Source of the DNA: Actinomadura sp. HBU206391
GTDB lineage: Bacteria > Actinomycetota > Actinomycetes > Streptosporangiales > Streptosporangiaceae
Direction: 5' to 3'
Length of the DNA stretch: 39,361 nucleotides
NCBI RefSeq assembly: GCF_014323665.1
Contig: NZ_JABVEB010000051.1
Span: forward strand, 1 to 39,361
Made by a program: the position numbers and the translations under genes. The notes below the pieces were generated by a model, which ran no database searches, had not been told where the DNA came from, and saw only the letters and a list, made by a program, of their open reading frames with translations. This document shows positions 7,970-16,043 of the stretch, in pieces. Position 1 is the stretch's first letter; every line of letters starts with the position of its first letter.

Positions 7970-8911
7970 TCAGCCGGCCCGGAGACGCTCGATCACCGGC
8001 GCGAGCTCGGTCATGTACGGCTCGTGCACGGTGATGTAGGAGAAGCCGTACCGCTCCCGGTTCTCGAGCAACCGCTCGGCGATCTGCTCCACGGTGCCGA
8101 TGAGCAGGAGCGGGCTCTCCAGGGCCTCGTCGACCGTGAAGGTCGGCTGCTCGGACACCAGCTTCTCGGCCACCGCCCGGCGGTCTCGGGTGACGACGAC
8201 CATCTGCACGAGCACGTTCGACTCCAGGTCGCCGGCCCGCTCCCCCGCGTGCTCGCGCACGAAGGCGACCCGTTCGTCCATCTCGGCGGCGGTCGCCAGC
8301 CGGAAGGTCCCCGGCGGCCGGCCCTTGAGCTGGATGGCGCCGGCATGGCCGACGATGTCGGCGTGCTCGGCGGCCAGCCGCAGGACGGCGTCGCCGGTGC
8401 CGCCGATGAGCAGGGGCGGCCCCGATCCGCCGAACCCGCGGCGCTGAACGGGCGTGAGGTCGGGCAGGTCGAAGGCGCTCCGGAGCTGGGCACGCTCCTC
8501 GTAGTCCGGACCGCGCAGCAGCCGGCCGAGCTCCTCGACCGTGCGCGCGAGCCGCTCGGTGCGGTCGGCGAGCGGCTCCCAGCCGATCCCGGCGGCGTCG
8601 AACTCCCACTTCATGTGGCCTGAGCCGAGCCCGAGTTCCAGGCGTCCCCCGGTGAGCAGGTCCGCCGTCGCCACCTCGCGAGCGAGCAGGTGCGGATTCC
8701 AGAAGCCGACGTTGAGCACCATCGTGCCCACCCGCAGCCGCTCCGTGGCCTCGGCCGCGGCGATGAGGGTGGGAAAGGGCGCCGGGCCGCCGAGGTGGTC
8801 GGGCACCAGTGCCGTGTCGTAACCCAGTGCCTCCGCCGTACGGCACTGCTCGACGAAGTCCTGCCGCGACCGGATGCCGAAGACGTTGAACCCGAACCGG
8901 AATTCCGTCAT
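7970..8911 (-). CDS. LLM-class F420-dependent oxidoreductase
   Basis: Luciferase-like TIM-barrel flavin/F420 oxidoreductase. Recognisable parts are the N-terminal strand FRFGFNVFG, VPDHLG, LRVGTMVLNVGFWNPHLLAREVATAD, and the family loop GGRLELGLGSGHMKWEFDAAG. The C-terminal part has GGTGDAVLRLAAEHADIVG. From ATG 8911 it is 313 residues; an upstream ATG at 8929 adds six. The pattern suggests the F420-binding rather than FMN branch, and I recall an actinobacterial subfamily with this LELGLGSGHMKWEF signature. The gene is convergent with the dehydrogenase and may be unrelated to the sugar island. Its substrate is unknown. Confidence 0.85.
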   Translation of the reverse strand: MTEFRFGFNVFGIRSRQDFVEQCRTAEALGYDTALVPDHLGGPAPFPTLIAAAEATERLRVGTMVLNVGFWNPHLLAREVATADLLTGGRLELGLGSGHMKWEFDAAGIGWEPLADRTERLARTVEELGRLLRGPDYEERAQLRSAFDLPDLTPVQRRGFGGSGPPLLIGGTGDAVLRLAAEHADIVGHAGAIQLKGRPPGTFRLATAAEMDERVAFVREHAGERAGDLESNVLVQMVVVTRDRRAVAEKLVSEQPTFTVDEALESPLLLIGTVEQIAERLLENRERYGFSYITVHEPYMTELAPVIERLRAG

Positions 8912-8983
8912 GCGATCAGCCTGTCCCACGTGCCACGCGCGATCCAGGCCCTACGCGCGCAGCGAAATCGGGGCGGGACCGCT

Positions 8984-9011
8984 CTCAGGCCCTTTCACTC
9001 AGGCCCTTTCA
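8984..9011 (-). repeat. 14-bp perfect tandem duplication at the HD-protein stop codon
   Basis: CTCAGGCCCTTTCA occurs twice head-to-tail (8984-8997 and 8998-9011). The second copy contains the last codons and the stop of the HD-domain gene; the first copy lies just past the stop, so the protein is not changed. It looks like a recent replication slippage event. Confidence 0.85.
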
Positions 9012-9580
9012 CCGTTCATCACGCGGTCCAGCCACTCGAGGCAGCCCTCCTGAAGCGCCTCGTCGGCGAGGGCCTTGGCCGAGGACGTCTGGAGCGCGGC
9101 GAGTGAGCTGTCGATCCAGGGCTGGACGTTCTGGTGTCCCTGAGCGCGATATTCCAGTGCCTGGATGAGGCATTCGAGCTTGTCCGCGTCGCGGGCGCAC
9201 AGGGCCTCGGTGCTCTCGCGTTCCTCGTACTCGTCGACCGCCCCGCGCACGACCTTGGCCACGGCCTCCGGAAGCCCGCGCGTCTGGTCCGCCGTGACGT
9301 CCTGGTTGGCGGCGGCGGCGAGATAGCGCTTGGCGACGTAGGGGATGTCGGTGAGCCGGGTCTCCTGGGTGTCGTGGAGCAGCCCGAGCAGAGCGGCGCG
9401 TTCGGGGTCGGCGTCCTCCATCGCGGCAAGGACGGTCGCGATGACCGCCGTACGGAAGGAGTGGTCGGCGATGCTCTCGGGGTTCCCCACGCCGACGATG
9501 TGCCAACCGGTGCGCCGGTAGCGCTTCAACAGCCCCTGCTCGTAAAGGAAGCCGGTCAGCCGGGCCAGTTCGCTCGTCAT
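8999..9580 (-). CDS. HD-domain phosphohydrolase (YfbR/5'-deoxynucleotidase-like)
   Basis: Metal-dependent phosphohydrolase, likely acting on nucleoside monophosphates. The HD pattern is complete: H in ADHSFRTA, HD in LLGLLHDTQETRLTDIP, and a late aspartate in CARDADKLECLIQALEY. The length, 193 residues, is typical of YfbR/HDDC2-type proteins. ATG 9580 is preceded by GAAGGGA at good distance; an in-frame ATG at 9790 would add 70 arginine/proline-rich residues with no family resemblance and is rejected. It is divergent from the SGNH hydrolase gene across a 275-bp gap. No functional link to the neighbouring sugar genes is evident. Confidence 0.87.
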   Translation of the reverse strand: MTSELARLTGFLYEQGLLKRYRRTGWHIVGVGNPESIADHSFRTAVIATVLAAMEDADPERAALLGLLHDTQETRLTDIPYVAKRYLAAAANQDVTADQTRGLPEAVAKVVRGAVDEYEERESTEALCARDADKLECLIQALEYRAQGHQNVQPWIDSSLAALQTSSAKALADEALQEGCLEWLDRVMNGERA

Positions 9581-9855
9581 GAAGATCCCTTCCCGTCGCG
9601 TACCCGCCTGAGCGCGTACCCGGGCCCGGCGAGGCCGGTCGCCGGGCATGCCGGTCGATCGATCAGGCGCACGTCTCTGATCAACTGTCGCAGCTGCGCG
9701 CGGCGGCCCGGAGTGCCGAGCACAGGAATTGCCACGGCCTTTCCCATATCGAGGCACTCGCACCGGCGACGGGGAGCCGCGGCGCTTCACGTGCGGCCAC
9801 GCCCCGTGACCGACCTATTTGTCCGGTTAATTAAGGCGTACGGCAGAATTCCCCC

Positions 9856-10635
9856 ATGACCTGGAAGCGGTACGTCGCCATCGGCGACTCCTTCACCGAA
9901 GGACTCGGAGACCCCGATCCCGAGACCCCGGGCGGCTGGCGCGGGTGGGCCGACCGGGTGGCGGGAGCCCTCGCCGCCCGCACCGAGGGCTTCGCCTACG
10001 CCAACCTGGCGGTCCGCGGGCGGCTGCTCGGGCAGATCATCGAAGGCCAGCTGCCGCAGGCGATCGCCCTCGGCCCCGATCTGGTGTCGATCTCGGGCGG
10101 TGGGAACGATCTGCTGCGCCCGGGAACCGATGTGGACGCCCTGGCCGAGCGCGCCGAGGACGCGGTGCGGCGGCTGCGGGACGCGGGCGCCGACGTCGTG
10201 GTGTTCACCGGGGTCGATCCGGTCGGCTCCCCGGTGATCCGGCGGACGCGCGGCCGGGTGGCCGTCTACAACGAGCACATCCGCGGCATCGCGGCACGGC
10301 ACGGAGCGTACGTCGTCGACCAGTGGGCGATGACCGTTCTGCGCGACTGGCGCATGTGGAACGCCGACCGGCTGCACATGTCCCCGGCGGGCCACCGCCG
10401 GGTGGCGCTCGCCACGCTGGAGGCGCTCGGCGTGCCCGCCGACGGCGACTGGCGCGAGCCGCCGCCCCCGCTCCCCACGCTGAGCCCCGGCGCGCGACGG
10501 CTCGCGGATCTGCGATGGGCCGGCGGCTTCCTCGTCCCCTGGGTCGGGCGGCGGCTGCGCGGCCGCTCGTCCGGCGACGACATCGTCGCCAAGCGGGCCG
10601 ACCTCGGGCCGTTCACCTACCGCGACGAGACCTGA
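9856..10635 (+). CDS. SGNH/GDSL-family hydrolase
   Basis: Esterase/lipase-like hydrolase. The four family blocks are visible: block I GDSFTEGLGD (catalytic Ser), block II glycine in AVRGRLL, block III GGGNDLLRPG, and block V DRLHMSPAGH (Asp and His). It has 259 residues and no signal peptide, so it is probably cytoplasmic. The C-terminus after the catalytic domain is proline/arginine-rich (PPPPLPTLSPGARR) and is of the kind seen in actinobacterial members. The gene converges on the ABC transporter ATPase, with only 11 bp between stops. The upstream gap holds an AT-rich patch (TTAATTAA near 9827) that may be the promoter. Possible roles include deacetylation of sugars; the substrate is unknown. 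Confidence 0.87.
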   Translation: MTWKRYVAIGDSFTEGLGDPDPETPGGWRGWADRVAGALAARTEGFAYANLAVRGRLLGQIIEGQLPQAIALGPDLVSISGGGNDLLRPGTDVDALAERAEDAVRRLRDAGADVVVFTGVDPVGSPVIRRTRGRVAVYNEHIRGIAARHGAYVVDQWAMTVLRDWRMWNADRLHMSPAGHRRVALATLEALGVPADGDWREPPPPLPTLSPGARRLADLRWAGGFLVPWVGRRLRGRSSGDDIVAKRADLGPFTYRDET

Positions 10636-10646
10636 GTTCCGGGCGG

Positions 10647-11432
10647 TCAGCCACCCCTGGCCGTGCGGTACTCCGCGACGACCAGCTCCGTCAGCTCCTG
10701 GAGCGAGGTGCGCGAGGTCTGCTCGTCGAAGGCGATCGCACCGTGCTGCAGCAGGTTGACCCGGTCGCACACCTCCAGGACCTGGGCGTAGTTGTGCGCG
10801 ATGATGATGATCGAGACCTCGCCGCGGCGCTTCAGGTCGCGGACCAGGTCGAGGATGAGCGCACCCTCCTTCGCGCCCATGGCGGCGAGCGGCTCGTCCA
10901 GCAGGAGGATCTTCGCGTCGGAGTAGACCGAGCGGGCGACCGCGATGGCCTGGCGCTGGCCGCCGGACAGCTTGGCCACCTCGACGTCCACCGAGGGGAT
11001 GTTCACCCCCATGTCCCGGAGATGCTCGGCGGCGATCCGGCGCATGGCGCGGTTGTTCAGCAGCCGAACCGGCCACACCTTCTCCCGGCCGAGGAACATG
11101 TTGTGGTAGACGGTCAGCTCGTTCACCAGCGCGAGGTCCTGGTAGACGGCGTCGATGCCGAGGGAGCGGGCGTGCTCGACCGACTTGAGGGTCACCTCGT
11201 CGCCGTTCAGCACGATCCGCCCCGAGTCCGGCCGGTGGAAACCGCAGAGGATCTTCAGCAGCGTTGACTTGCCCGCGCCGTTGTCGCCGATGAGCCCGAG
11301 CACCTCGCCCCGGCCGAGCCGCAGATTGACGTCGCGCAGGGCGGTCACGGCGCCGAACCGCTTGGCGACGTGCTCGACCGACAGCACTGTGGTCGCCGTC
11401 GCCGCTTCGGCCGTCGTCCCTTCCTCGGTCAT
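10647..11432 (-). CDS. Sugar ABC transporter ATP-binding protein (single-domain, FrcA type)
   Basis: Energises sugar uptake with the permease and binding protein encoded just upstream. Walker A is GDNGAGKST, the signature LSGGQRQAIAVARS and Walker B ILLLDEP, followed by the switch histidine in IIIAHNYAQ. At 261 residues it carries one ATPase domain, unlike the double-domain RbsA/XylG proteins, so it should work as a homodimer. The start is the ATG overlapping the permease stop (11432-11429), with a G-rich ribosome site, which indicates translational coupling. A longer reading of the frame through the permease region is a shadow. The substrate is likely a hexose or pentose (ribose/fructose/galactofuranose family of CUT2 importers). 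Confidence 0.92.
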   Translation of the reverse strand: MTEEGTTAEAATATTVLSVEHVAKRFGAVTALRDVNLRLGRGEVLGLIGDNGAGKSTLLKILCGFHRPDSGRIVLNGDEVTLKSVEHARSLGIDAVYQDLALVNELTVYHNMFLGREKVWPVRLLNNRAMRRIAAEHLRDMGVNIPSVDVEVAKLSGGQRQAIAVARSVYSDAKILLLDEPLAAMGAKEGALILDLVRDLKRRGEVSIIIIAHNYAQVLEVCDRVNLLQHGAIAFDEQTSRTSLQELTELVVAEYRTARGG

Positions 11433-12460
11433 CGCCCCGCCCTTCGCAGCCTGGCCAGATAGACGTTGGAGATCATCGAGATCAGGATCGCCGCGCCGAG
11501 GATCAGGTTGAACGGGTTGGCGGAGATCCCTATGAGGTTGAAGCCGTTGCCGAGCACGGCGAGCACGAGCGCGCCGAGGAAGGCCCCGATGACCGTGCCG
11601 GAGCCGCCCGCGAGCGCGGTGCCGCCGATCACGGCGGCGGCCACCGCGGTGAACATGATGCCCGTGCCGCCCGCCGTCGGGTCGATCGACTGCACCCGGA
11701 ACGCCTCGAGGATGCCGGCGAACGCGCCAAGCACACTGGTGACCATGAAGTTGCCGATCTTGATCCGGCCGGCCCGGATGCCCGCCTCGCTCGCACCGAG
11801 CGGGTTGCCGCCGACCGCCACGGTGTGCAGCCCCCAGCGCGTACGGGTGAGCAGCACGTGGAAGAAGGCGACGATCAGCACCGCCCAGATCAGCTCCGCC
11901 CACGGAGCCCGGCCGAACCACCCCTCGATGCCCACCGCTGCCGGCGGGATCTCGGCCGGGTAGGCGTGCGAAGTGGTCAGCGTGATCCCGTTGACGACGA
12001 ACAGCGTCCCGAGCGTCGCGACGAACGACGGCACCTTGAGCACCACGGTGACGAATCCGTTGACGAATCCGATGGCCGAGGCCGCGGCCAGCGCGATCGC
12101 TATCGCGACGATCGGATAGGCGCCGTAGTAGTCGATGGCGTAGTGCATCAGGAACGGCGCCAGCGTGAACACCATGCCGACGGACAGGTCGATCTCGCCG
12201 CTGACCAGCAGCAGCACCTGCCCCACGGCGATGATGGCGGCGGGCGCCAGCACCTGCGAGATGTTCACCAGGTTGTCGTTGGTCAGGAAGACGTCGCTCG
12301 CCGTACGGAAGTAGACGAACAGCGCGACGGCGACCAGCAGGATGCTCGCCTCGCGCCGGCGCAGGAAGGCGTCCGCACCCGTCCGCAGCGCGCCGCGGGC
12401 GGGCGGCCCCGGCGACGGGGGGCGCACCTTGCCGACCGAGTTCTCGATGGTCTCACTCAC
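11429..12460 (-). CDS. Sugar ABC transporter permease (CUT2/RbsC family)
   Basis: Inner-membrane channel of the sugar importer. The 343 residues begin with a charged proline-rich cytoplasmic tail (about 40 residues), then roughly ten hydrophobic helices. Family motifs include SGEIDLSVGMVF, a hallmark of CUT2 permeases, VNGFVTVVLKVPSFVATLGT, GWGLHTVAVGGNPLGASEAGI-like text (RWGLHTVAVGGNP) and AVIGGTALAGGSGTVIGAFLGAL. It lies 57 bp downstream of the binding-protein gene, with a strong hairpin between, and overlaps the ATPase gene by four bases. Confidence 0.93.
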   Translation of the reverse strand: MSETIENSVGKVRPPSPGPPARGALRTGADAFLRRREASILLVAVALFVYFRTASDVFLTNDNLVNISQVLAPAAIIAVGQVLLLVSGEIDLSVGMVFTLAPFLMHYAIDYYGAYPIVAIAIALAAASAIGFVNGFVTVVLKVPSFVATLGTLFVVNGITLTTSHAYPAEIPPAAVGIEGWFGRAPWAELIWAVLIVAFFHVLLTRTRWGLHTVAVGGNPLGASEAGIRAGRIKIGNFMVTSVLGAFAGILEAFRVQSIDPTAGGTGIMFTAVAAAVIGGTALAGGSGTVIGAFLGALVLAVLGNGFNLIGISANPFNLILGAAILISMISNVYLARLRRAGR

Positions 12461-12484
12461 GGGCGTGTCCCAGCTCCTTCCGGT

Positions 12485-12512
12485 GCGGGAGGGGCCGTTC
12501 GGCCCCTCCCGC
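12485..12512 (-). terminator. Intercistronic hairpin between binding protein and permease
   Basis: A perfect 12-bp GC-rich stem (GCGGGAGGGGCC / GGCCCCTCCCGC) with loop GTTC begins 6 bp after the binding-protein stop. In binding-protein operons such a hairpin typically stabilises the upstream message or attenuates transcription, giving excess binding protein over permease. That role is inferred. Confidence 0.75.
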
Positions 12513-12517
12513 GTCGA

Positions 12518-13657
12518 TCATCCGTGCGGGATGGCCCCGGAGCGGTTGAGCACCTGCTGCCGGGTGCTCGAGCCCTCGAACCGGGTCTTGGTGGCCAGGT
12601 AGGGGTCGACGGTGTCCTTGCCGACGAACAGCAGGCCGGTGTTGGTGTCGGCCGGCGCCACCAGGCCGCCGGACAGCTTGTAGAGCCAGAGCTGCAGCAC
12701 CGGCAGGAAGCCCTGGAGGTAGGGCTGCTGGTCGATGGTGAAGTCGAGGTCGCCGGCCTTGATGGCGGTGAGCGTCGCCGGGTTCAGGTCGAAGCCGCCG
12801 GCCACGACGCCCTTGCTCTTGAGCTTGTACTTCGCCACGGTCTTGCCGACCGCCTCGGTCGATCCGGCGTCGACGGCGAAGATGCCCTTGAGCCCGCTGT
12901 GGCCCTGGACGTAGGCGTCGATGGTGGACAGTTCCTTCGGCAGCTCGGCGCCGCTCGCGACATCGGTGAAGTTGATGGACTTGCCCGAGGCCTTGATGGC
13001 GTCCTTGGCGCCGTCGATCCGGGGCTGGATGTTCAACTGCCCGGGAGTGGCGATGAAGCCGACCGCGTCCCCGCCATTCGTCATGAGCGAGGCGACGCGC
13101 TTGCCGAGCTCGTACCCGGAGGCGTACAGATCCTGGCCGACGTAGGCGAGCCGGTCGCTGCCCGGGTCGTCCCTGGAGCCGTCGGCGTTGTACGACACGA
13201 CGGGGATCGCCGAGTCGAGGGCCTTGGCGATCGGGTCCTTGAAGGCGTTCTTGTCGACCACCGCCGCCGCGATGCCGTCGGCCTTGGCAGAGACGGCGGT
13301 GTTGAGCGCGTTGACCATCTCGGGGACCTTGGCCGTCTCGGAGCCGGTCCACTGGAACTGGCAGCCGAGCAGTGCGCACGCGTCCTGCGCGCCGTACTGC
13401 GTGGGGGTGAAGAAGGGGTTGGTGGTCACATGGTTGACGAACACGAACTTCCACTTGGGAGTGGCCGGGAAGTCGCCCGAACCGCCGGCGGCGGCCGGCG
13501 TCTCCTTCTTGTTGTCTGGGGAGCAGGCCGCCAGCAGCGCCGACGCGGCCGCGGTGGCGCTCACCAGCCCGGCGCCGCTGAGCAGCCGCCGCCGCGCGAC
13601 TCCGGTGATGCCTAGCGTGTCCACGGCCTCTTCGACCGTGGGATTGACGTCTTTCAC
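12518..13657 (-). CDS. Sugar-binding lipoprotein of ABC transporter (periplasmic-binding-protein family, CUT2)
   Basis: Captures the sugar outside the cell and delivers it to the permease. The 379-residue chain has a long leader with arginines (ARRRLLSGAG), a hydrophobic stretch and a lipobox LLAAC, so it is exported and lipid-anchored; the triple arginine suggests the Tat route. The mature part begins with a short Lys/Ala/Gly linker and has the ribose-binding-protein fold: FVFVNHVTTNPFF, KADGIAAAVVDK, IPVVSYNADG, and FAVDAGSTEAVG in the second lobe. The closing segment PYLQGFLPVLQLWLYK fits the family. It heads the three transporter genes and lies 77 bp after the epimerase gene on the same strand. 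Substrate is unknown; galactose, arabinose or their furanose forms fit the island. Confidence 0.92.
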   Translation of the reverse strand: MKDVNPTVEEAVDTLGITGVARRRLLSGAGLVSATAAASALLAACSPDNKKETPAAAGGSGDFPATPKWKFVFVNHVTTNPFFTPTQYGAQDACALLGCQFQWTGSETAKVPEMVNALNTAVSAKADGIAAAVVDKNAFKDPIAKALDSAIPVVSYNADGSRDDPGSDRLAYVGQDLYASGYELGKRVASLMTNGGDAVGFIATPGQLNIQPRIDGAKDAIKASGKSINFTDVASGAELPKELSTIDAYVQGHSGLKGIFAVDAGSTEAVGKTVAKYKLKSKGVVAGGFDLNPATLTAIKAGDLDFTIDQQPYLQGFLPVLQLWLYKLSGGLVAPADTNTGLLFVGKDTVDPYLATKTRFEGSSTRQQVLNRSGAIPHG

Positions 13658-13687
13658 TCATACCTCCCTGCGGAGGGCGCGGTCACG

Positions 13688-13736
13688 GAGACCGGGGGGC
13701 CGCCGCGGCAAGTCGCTGCGGCCCCACCGGAGTCTC
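13688..13736 (-). terminator. Bulged GC hairpin after the epimerase gene
   Basis: The core stem GGGGCCGC (13696-13703) pairs with GCGGCCCC (13718-13725). It is extended by CCGG/CCGG and GAGA/TCTC with small bulges, and the outer arm touches the epimerase stop codon. It probably separates epimerase and transporter expression. Confidence 0.5.
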
Positions 13737-14925
13737 AGCGCGCCGAGAACTGGTAGACGGTGGTCGTCTGATACGTCTGGCCGGGCCGGAGCACGGTCGA
13801 GGGGAAGTTCGGGTGGTTCGGGGAGTCGGGGTAGTGCTGGGTCTCGAGCGCGAACCCGTCGCCCTGCCGGTACACGCGGCCGCCGGTGCCGACGAGCGTG
13901 CCGTCGAGGAAGTTGCCGGAGTAGAACTGGATGCCGGGCTCTTCGGTGTAGATCGACAGCACCCGGCCGGTCCGCGCGTCACTGGCCCGTGCGGCGAGCT
14001 CCAGCCCGGAGCCCCTGCGCTTCAGCACGTAGTTGTGGTCGTAGCCCTGGCCGTACAGCAGTTGCTGGTGCGGCACGCGGATCCGCTCGCCGATGGGCGT
14101 GGCCGACCGGAAGTCCAGCGGGGTGCCGGCCAGCGGCGCGAGCTGTCCCGTGGGGATGAGGGTGGCGTCGACGGGCGTGTACCGGTCGGCGTTGATCTGC
14201 AGTTCCTGGTCGTAGATCGTGCCGGAGCCGTCACCGGCCAGATTGAAGTAGGAGTGGTTGGTGAGGTTGACGATCGTCGCCTTGTCGGTGGTCGCGCGGT
14301 AGTCGATCCGGATGGCGTTCTCGGCGGTGAGCGTGTAGGTGACGGTGGTCTTCAGCGTGCCCGGATAGCCCATCTCGCCGTCGGGGCTGGTGTAGTCCAG
14401 CCTCAGCGAGACCTCGTCACCGTGCAGGCGCGGAGTCGGCGCCCACACCCGCTTGTCGAAGCCGGTGGTGCCGCCGTGCAGGCTGTTCGGCCCGTTGTTC
14501 AGCGGTGCCTGGTAGGTCACTCCGTCGATCGTGAACCTGCCCCCGGCGATCCGGTTGCCGTACCGGCCGATGATCGCGCCGAAATAGGGGCTGTTCTTGG
14601 TCACGTAGTCGTCCAGCGTCGCGAAGCCGAGGGCCACGTTGCCGATCCGGCCCCTGCGGTCCGGGGTCTCGATCGTCTGGACGATGCCCCCGTACGTGAT
14701 GATGCGGACCCGTACACCGCGGGGGTTGGTGAGGGTGAACCGCCACACCTTCGTGCCGTCCGCCAGGGTTCCGAACAGGTCCTTGGCGATCGCCGGCCGG
14801 GCCCTGGCGGCCCCGGGGGAGGCTGCGGAGGCGGCGGCGCCGGACGCGGTCATCGCGGCCGCCAATAGAGCGGCCAGGCACAGCCGCACGAGCGAGCGTC
14901 TTCCTGAGCAGACGAGCATGGGCAC
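13735..14925 (-). CDS. galM: Secreted aldose 1-epimerase (mutarotase)
   Basis: Interconverts alpha and beta anomers of aldoses such as galactose. The 396 residues start with a clear signal peptide ([27 protein letters not shown]), so it acts outside the membrane, unlike E. coli GalM. The catalytic histidine is in [13 protein letters not shown] and the catalytic glutamate is in [12 protein letters not shown]. Other markers are [25 protein letters not shown] and [11 protein letters not shown] 14925 is used; ATG 14919 is also possible. It lies between the U32-like gene and the sugar-binding protein on the same strand. An exported mutarotase beside an exported beta-galactosidase suggests anomer equilibration before uptake. 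Confidence 0.92.
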   Translation of the reverse strand: MPMLVCSGRRSLVRLCLAALLAAAMTASGAAASAASPGAARARPAIAKDLFGTLADGTKVWRFTLTNPRGVRVRIITYGGIVQTIETPDRRGRIGNVALGFATLDDYVTKNSPYFGAIIGRYGNRIAGGRFTIDGVTYQAPLNNGPNSLHGGTTGFDKRVWAPTPRLHGDEVSLRLDYTSPDGEMGYPGTLKTTVTYTLTAENAIRIDYRATTDKATIVNLTNHSYFNLAGDGSGTIYDQELQINADRYTPVDATLIPTGQLAPLAGTPLDFRSATPIGERIRVPHQQLLYGQGYDHNYVLKRRGSGLELAARASDARTGRVLSIYTEEPGIQFYSGNFLDGTLVGTGGRVYRQGDGFALETQHYPDSPNHPNFPSTVLRPGQTYQTTTVYQFSAR

Positions 14926-14980
14926 CTCTTTCTGCGGTGGTGTGGTGTGCCCCCCGAGTCGGTCGTGGAACCAGGAGCCG

Positions 14981-15901
14981 TCAGGGACTGGCGACGGCCT
15001 CCCGGTAGTAGCGGTCCAGCATCGCCAGGCCGATCGCGGCGCGGCGTACGCGCTCGCGGGCCGTCGCGACGGCGAGCTCGGCGAGATGCCGGCCGGAGGG
15101 ATAGATGCCGGGAGCGTTGCGGACGGTGAACTTCAGGTGGACGGGCGCCGCGATCCGGACGAGATCGGGCACCTCGTAGTAGCGGACGACGCCCCCGAAG
15201 TCGTCCGCGCCCTCGATGTAGATGTCCAGCGGCACATCGACGGCATGCCTGATCGCCGCCACCTGTGCCAGGGACAGGTCCGTGGGCAGGTTGATGGTGG
15301 TGATGCCGAGATCCTCGAGCAGCCGCGCCGTGGCCGGATTCGCCGTGGGGAACGAGATCGAGGCCTTGAACTCCAGATCCGGGGGCAGATCGCCGGTGCT
15401 CTTCATCCGGCCGAGCACCCAGAGCTGACCGATGTCGCTGACGAGCACGCTTCGAACCCCGAGCTCGCATCCGCGCACGACGTCCTCGATGCCGTACACG
15501 AGCTGGTCGGCGCCGCGCAGCACGCCCGCCGCCACACCGCCCGACGACGCCGTGACCTGGACGCCGGTGTCCCAGGAGGCGCGCGGGCCGACGAACAGGC
15601 ACACCTCCACGTCGCTTTCGCGCCCGAGCGTCACCATCTCGGCGATCTCAGCGTCGGTCAGCAGCATCATGCCGCTGCCCTGGCTGATCCGGTGGATCCG
15701 GAGGTCGTGTTCCTTCGCGGCCTCCAGGACGGCCCGCAGTGGCGCGGGGCCCTCCACCGACGGGATCTCCACCCGGAACTGCGCGCCGTCGGGGAAGCGC
15801 TTCGCGGAGTCCGGCAGCTCGCCCAGGTCGCGCTCAGGCAGCCCGAGCGAGGAGAGATACCGCCGGGTGCTCGCCATCCCGTCATGGCCGTCGAAGCTCA
15901 C
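14981..15901 (-). CDS. U32 peptidase-like TIM-barrel protein of unknown role
   Basis: The 306-residue chain has repeated strand/helix units, with motifs like [46 protein letters not shown] and [30 protein letters not shown]. It then has the U32-like [16 protein letters not shown]. This resembles U32 'collagenase-like' proteins, but the cysteine motif common in classical U32 members is not obvious, so enzymatic peptidase activity is doubtful. GTG 15901 is chosen because GGAG sits five bases upstream and an operator palindrome lies 12 bp further out; longer readings run into the divergent IclR gene. It opens the leftward run that continues to the epimerase and transporter, so a role in sugar metabolism is more likely than proteolysis. 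Confidence 0.68.
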   Translation of the reverse strand: MSFDGHDGMASTRRYLSSLGLPERDLGELPDSAKRFPDGAQFRVEIPSVEGPAPLRAVLEAAKEHDLRIHRISQGSGMMLLTDAEIAEMVTLGRESDVEVCLFVGPRASWDTGVQVTASSGGVAAGVLRGADQLVYGIEDVVRGCELGVRSVLVSDIGQLWVLGRMKSTGDLPPDLEFKASISFPTANPATARLLEDLGITTINLPTDLSLAQVAAIRHAVDVPLDIYIEGADDFGGVVRYYEVPDLVRIAAPVHLKFTVRNAPGIYPSGRHLAELAVATARERVRRAAIGLAMLDRYYREAVASP

Positions 15902-15912
15902 ACTTGCTCCTT

Positions 15913-15940
15913 GTTCGATATTTCGAACTGAGTTCGAAAG
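15913..15940. promoter_or_regulatory. Probable IclR operator: GTTCGATATTTCGAAC plus adjacent GTTCGAAAG
   Basis: A perfect 6-4-6 palindrome (15913-15928) is followed three bases later by a second TTCGAA centre (15933-15938). Both lie in the gap between the U32-like gene and the IclR gene, 12 bp from the U32-like start, a position where binding would block its expression. IclR proteins often bind paired sites of this size. Confidence 0.6.
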
Positions 15941-16000
15941 ATTGCCCGCATATGGAAGGTAATCACCGGGAAGTTCCGCCGTCAACAGCCTGTTTGCTAT

Positions 16001-16021
16001 GGTGCATTCGGTATTTCGCAC
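16001..16021. promoter_or_regulatory. Third operator-like box near IclR start (TTCGGTATTTCG)
   Basis: TTCGGTATTTCG at 16007-16018 matches the core of the palindrome at 15913-15928 (TTCGATATTTCG) with one difference, and is bracketed by GTGC/GCAC. It lies 23-43 bp before the chosen IclR start, next to a possible -10 (TATGGT, 15998-16003), so it suits autoregulation. Confidence 0.45.
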
Positions 16022-16043
16022 GACGTCCGACAAGGTGGCAGTC

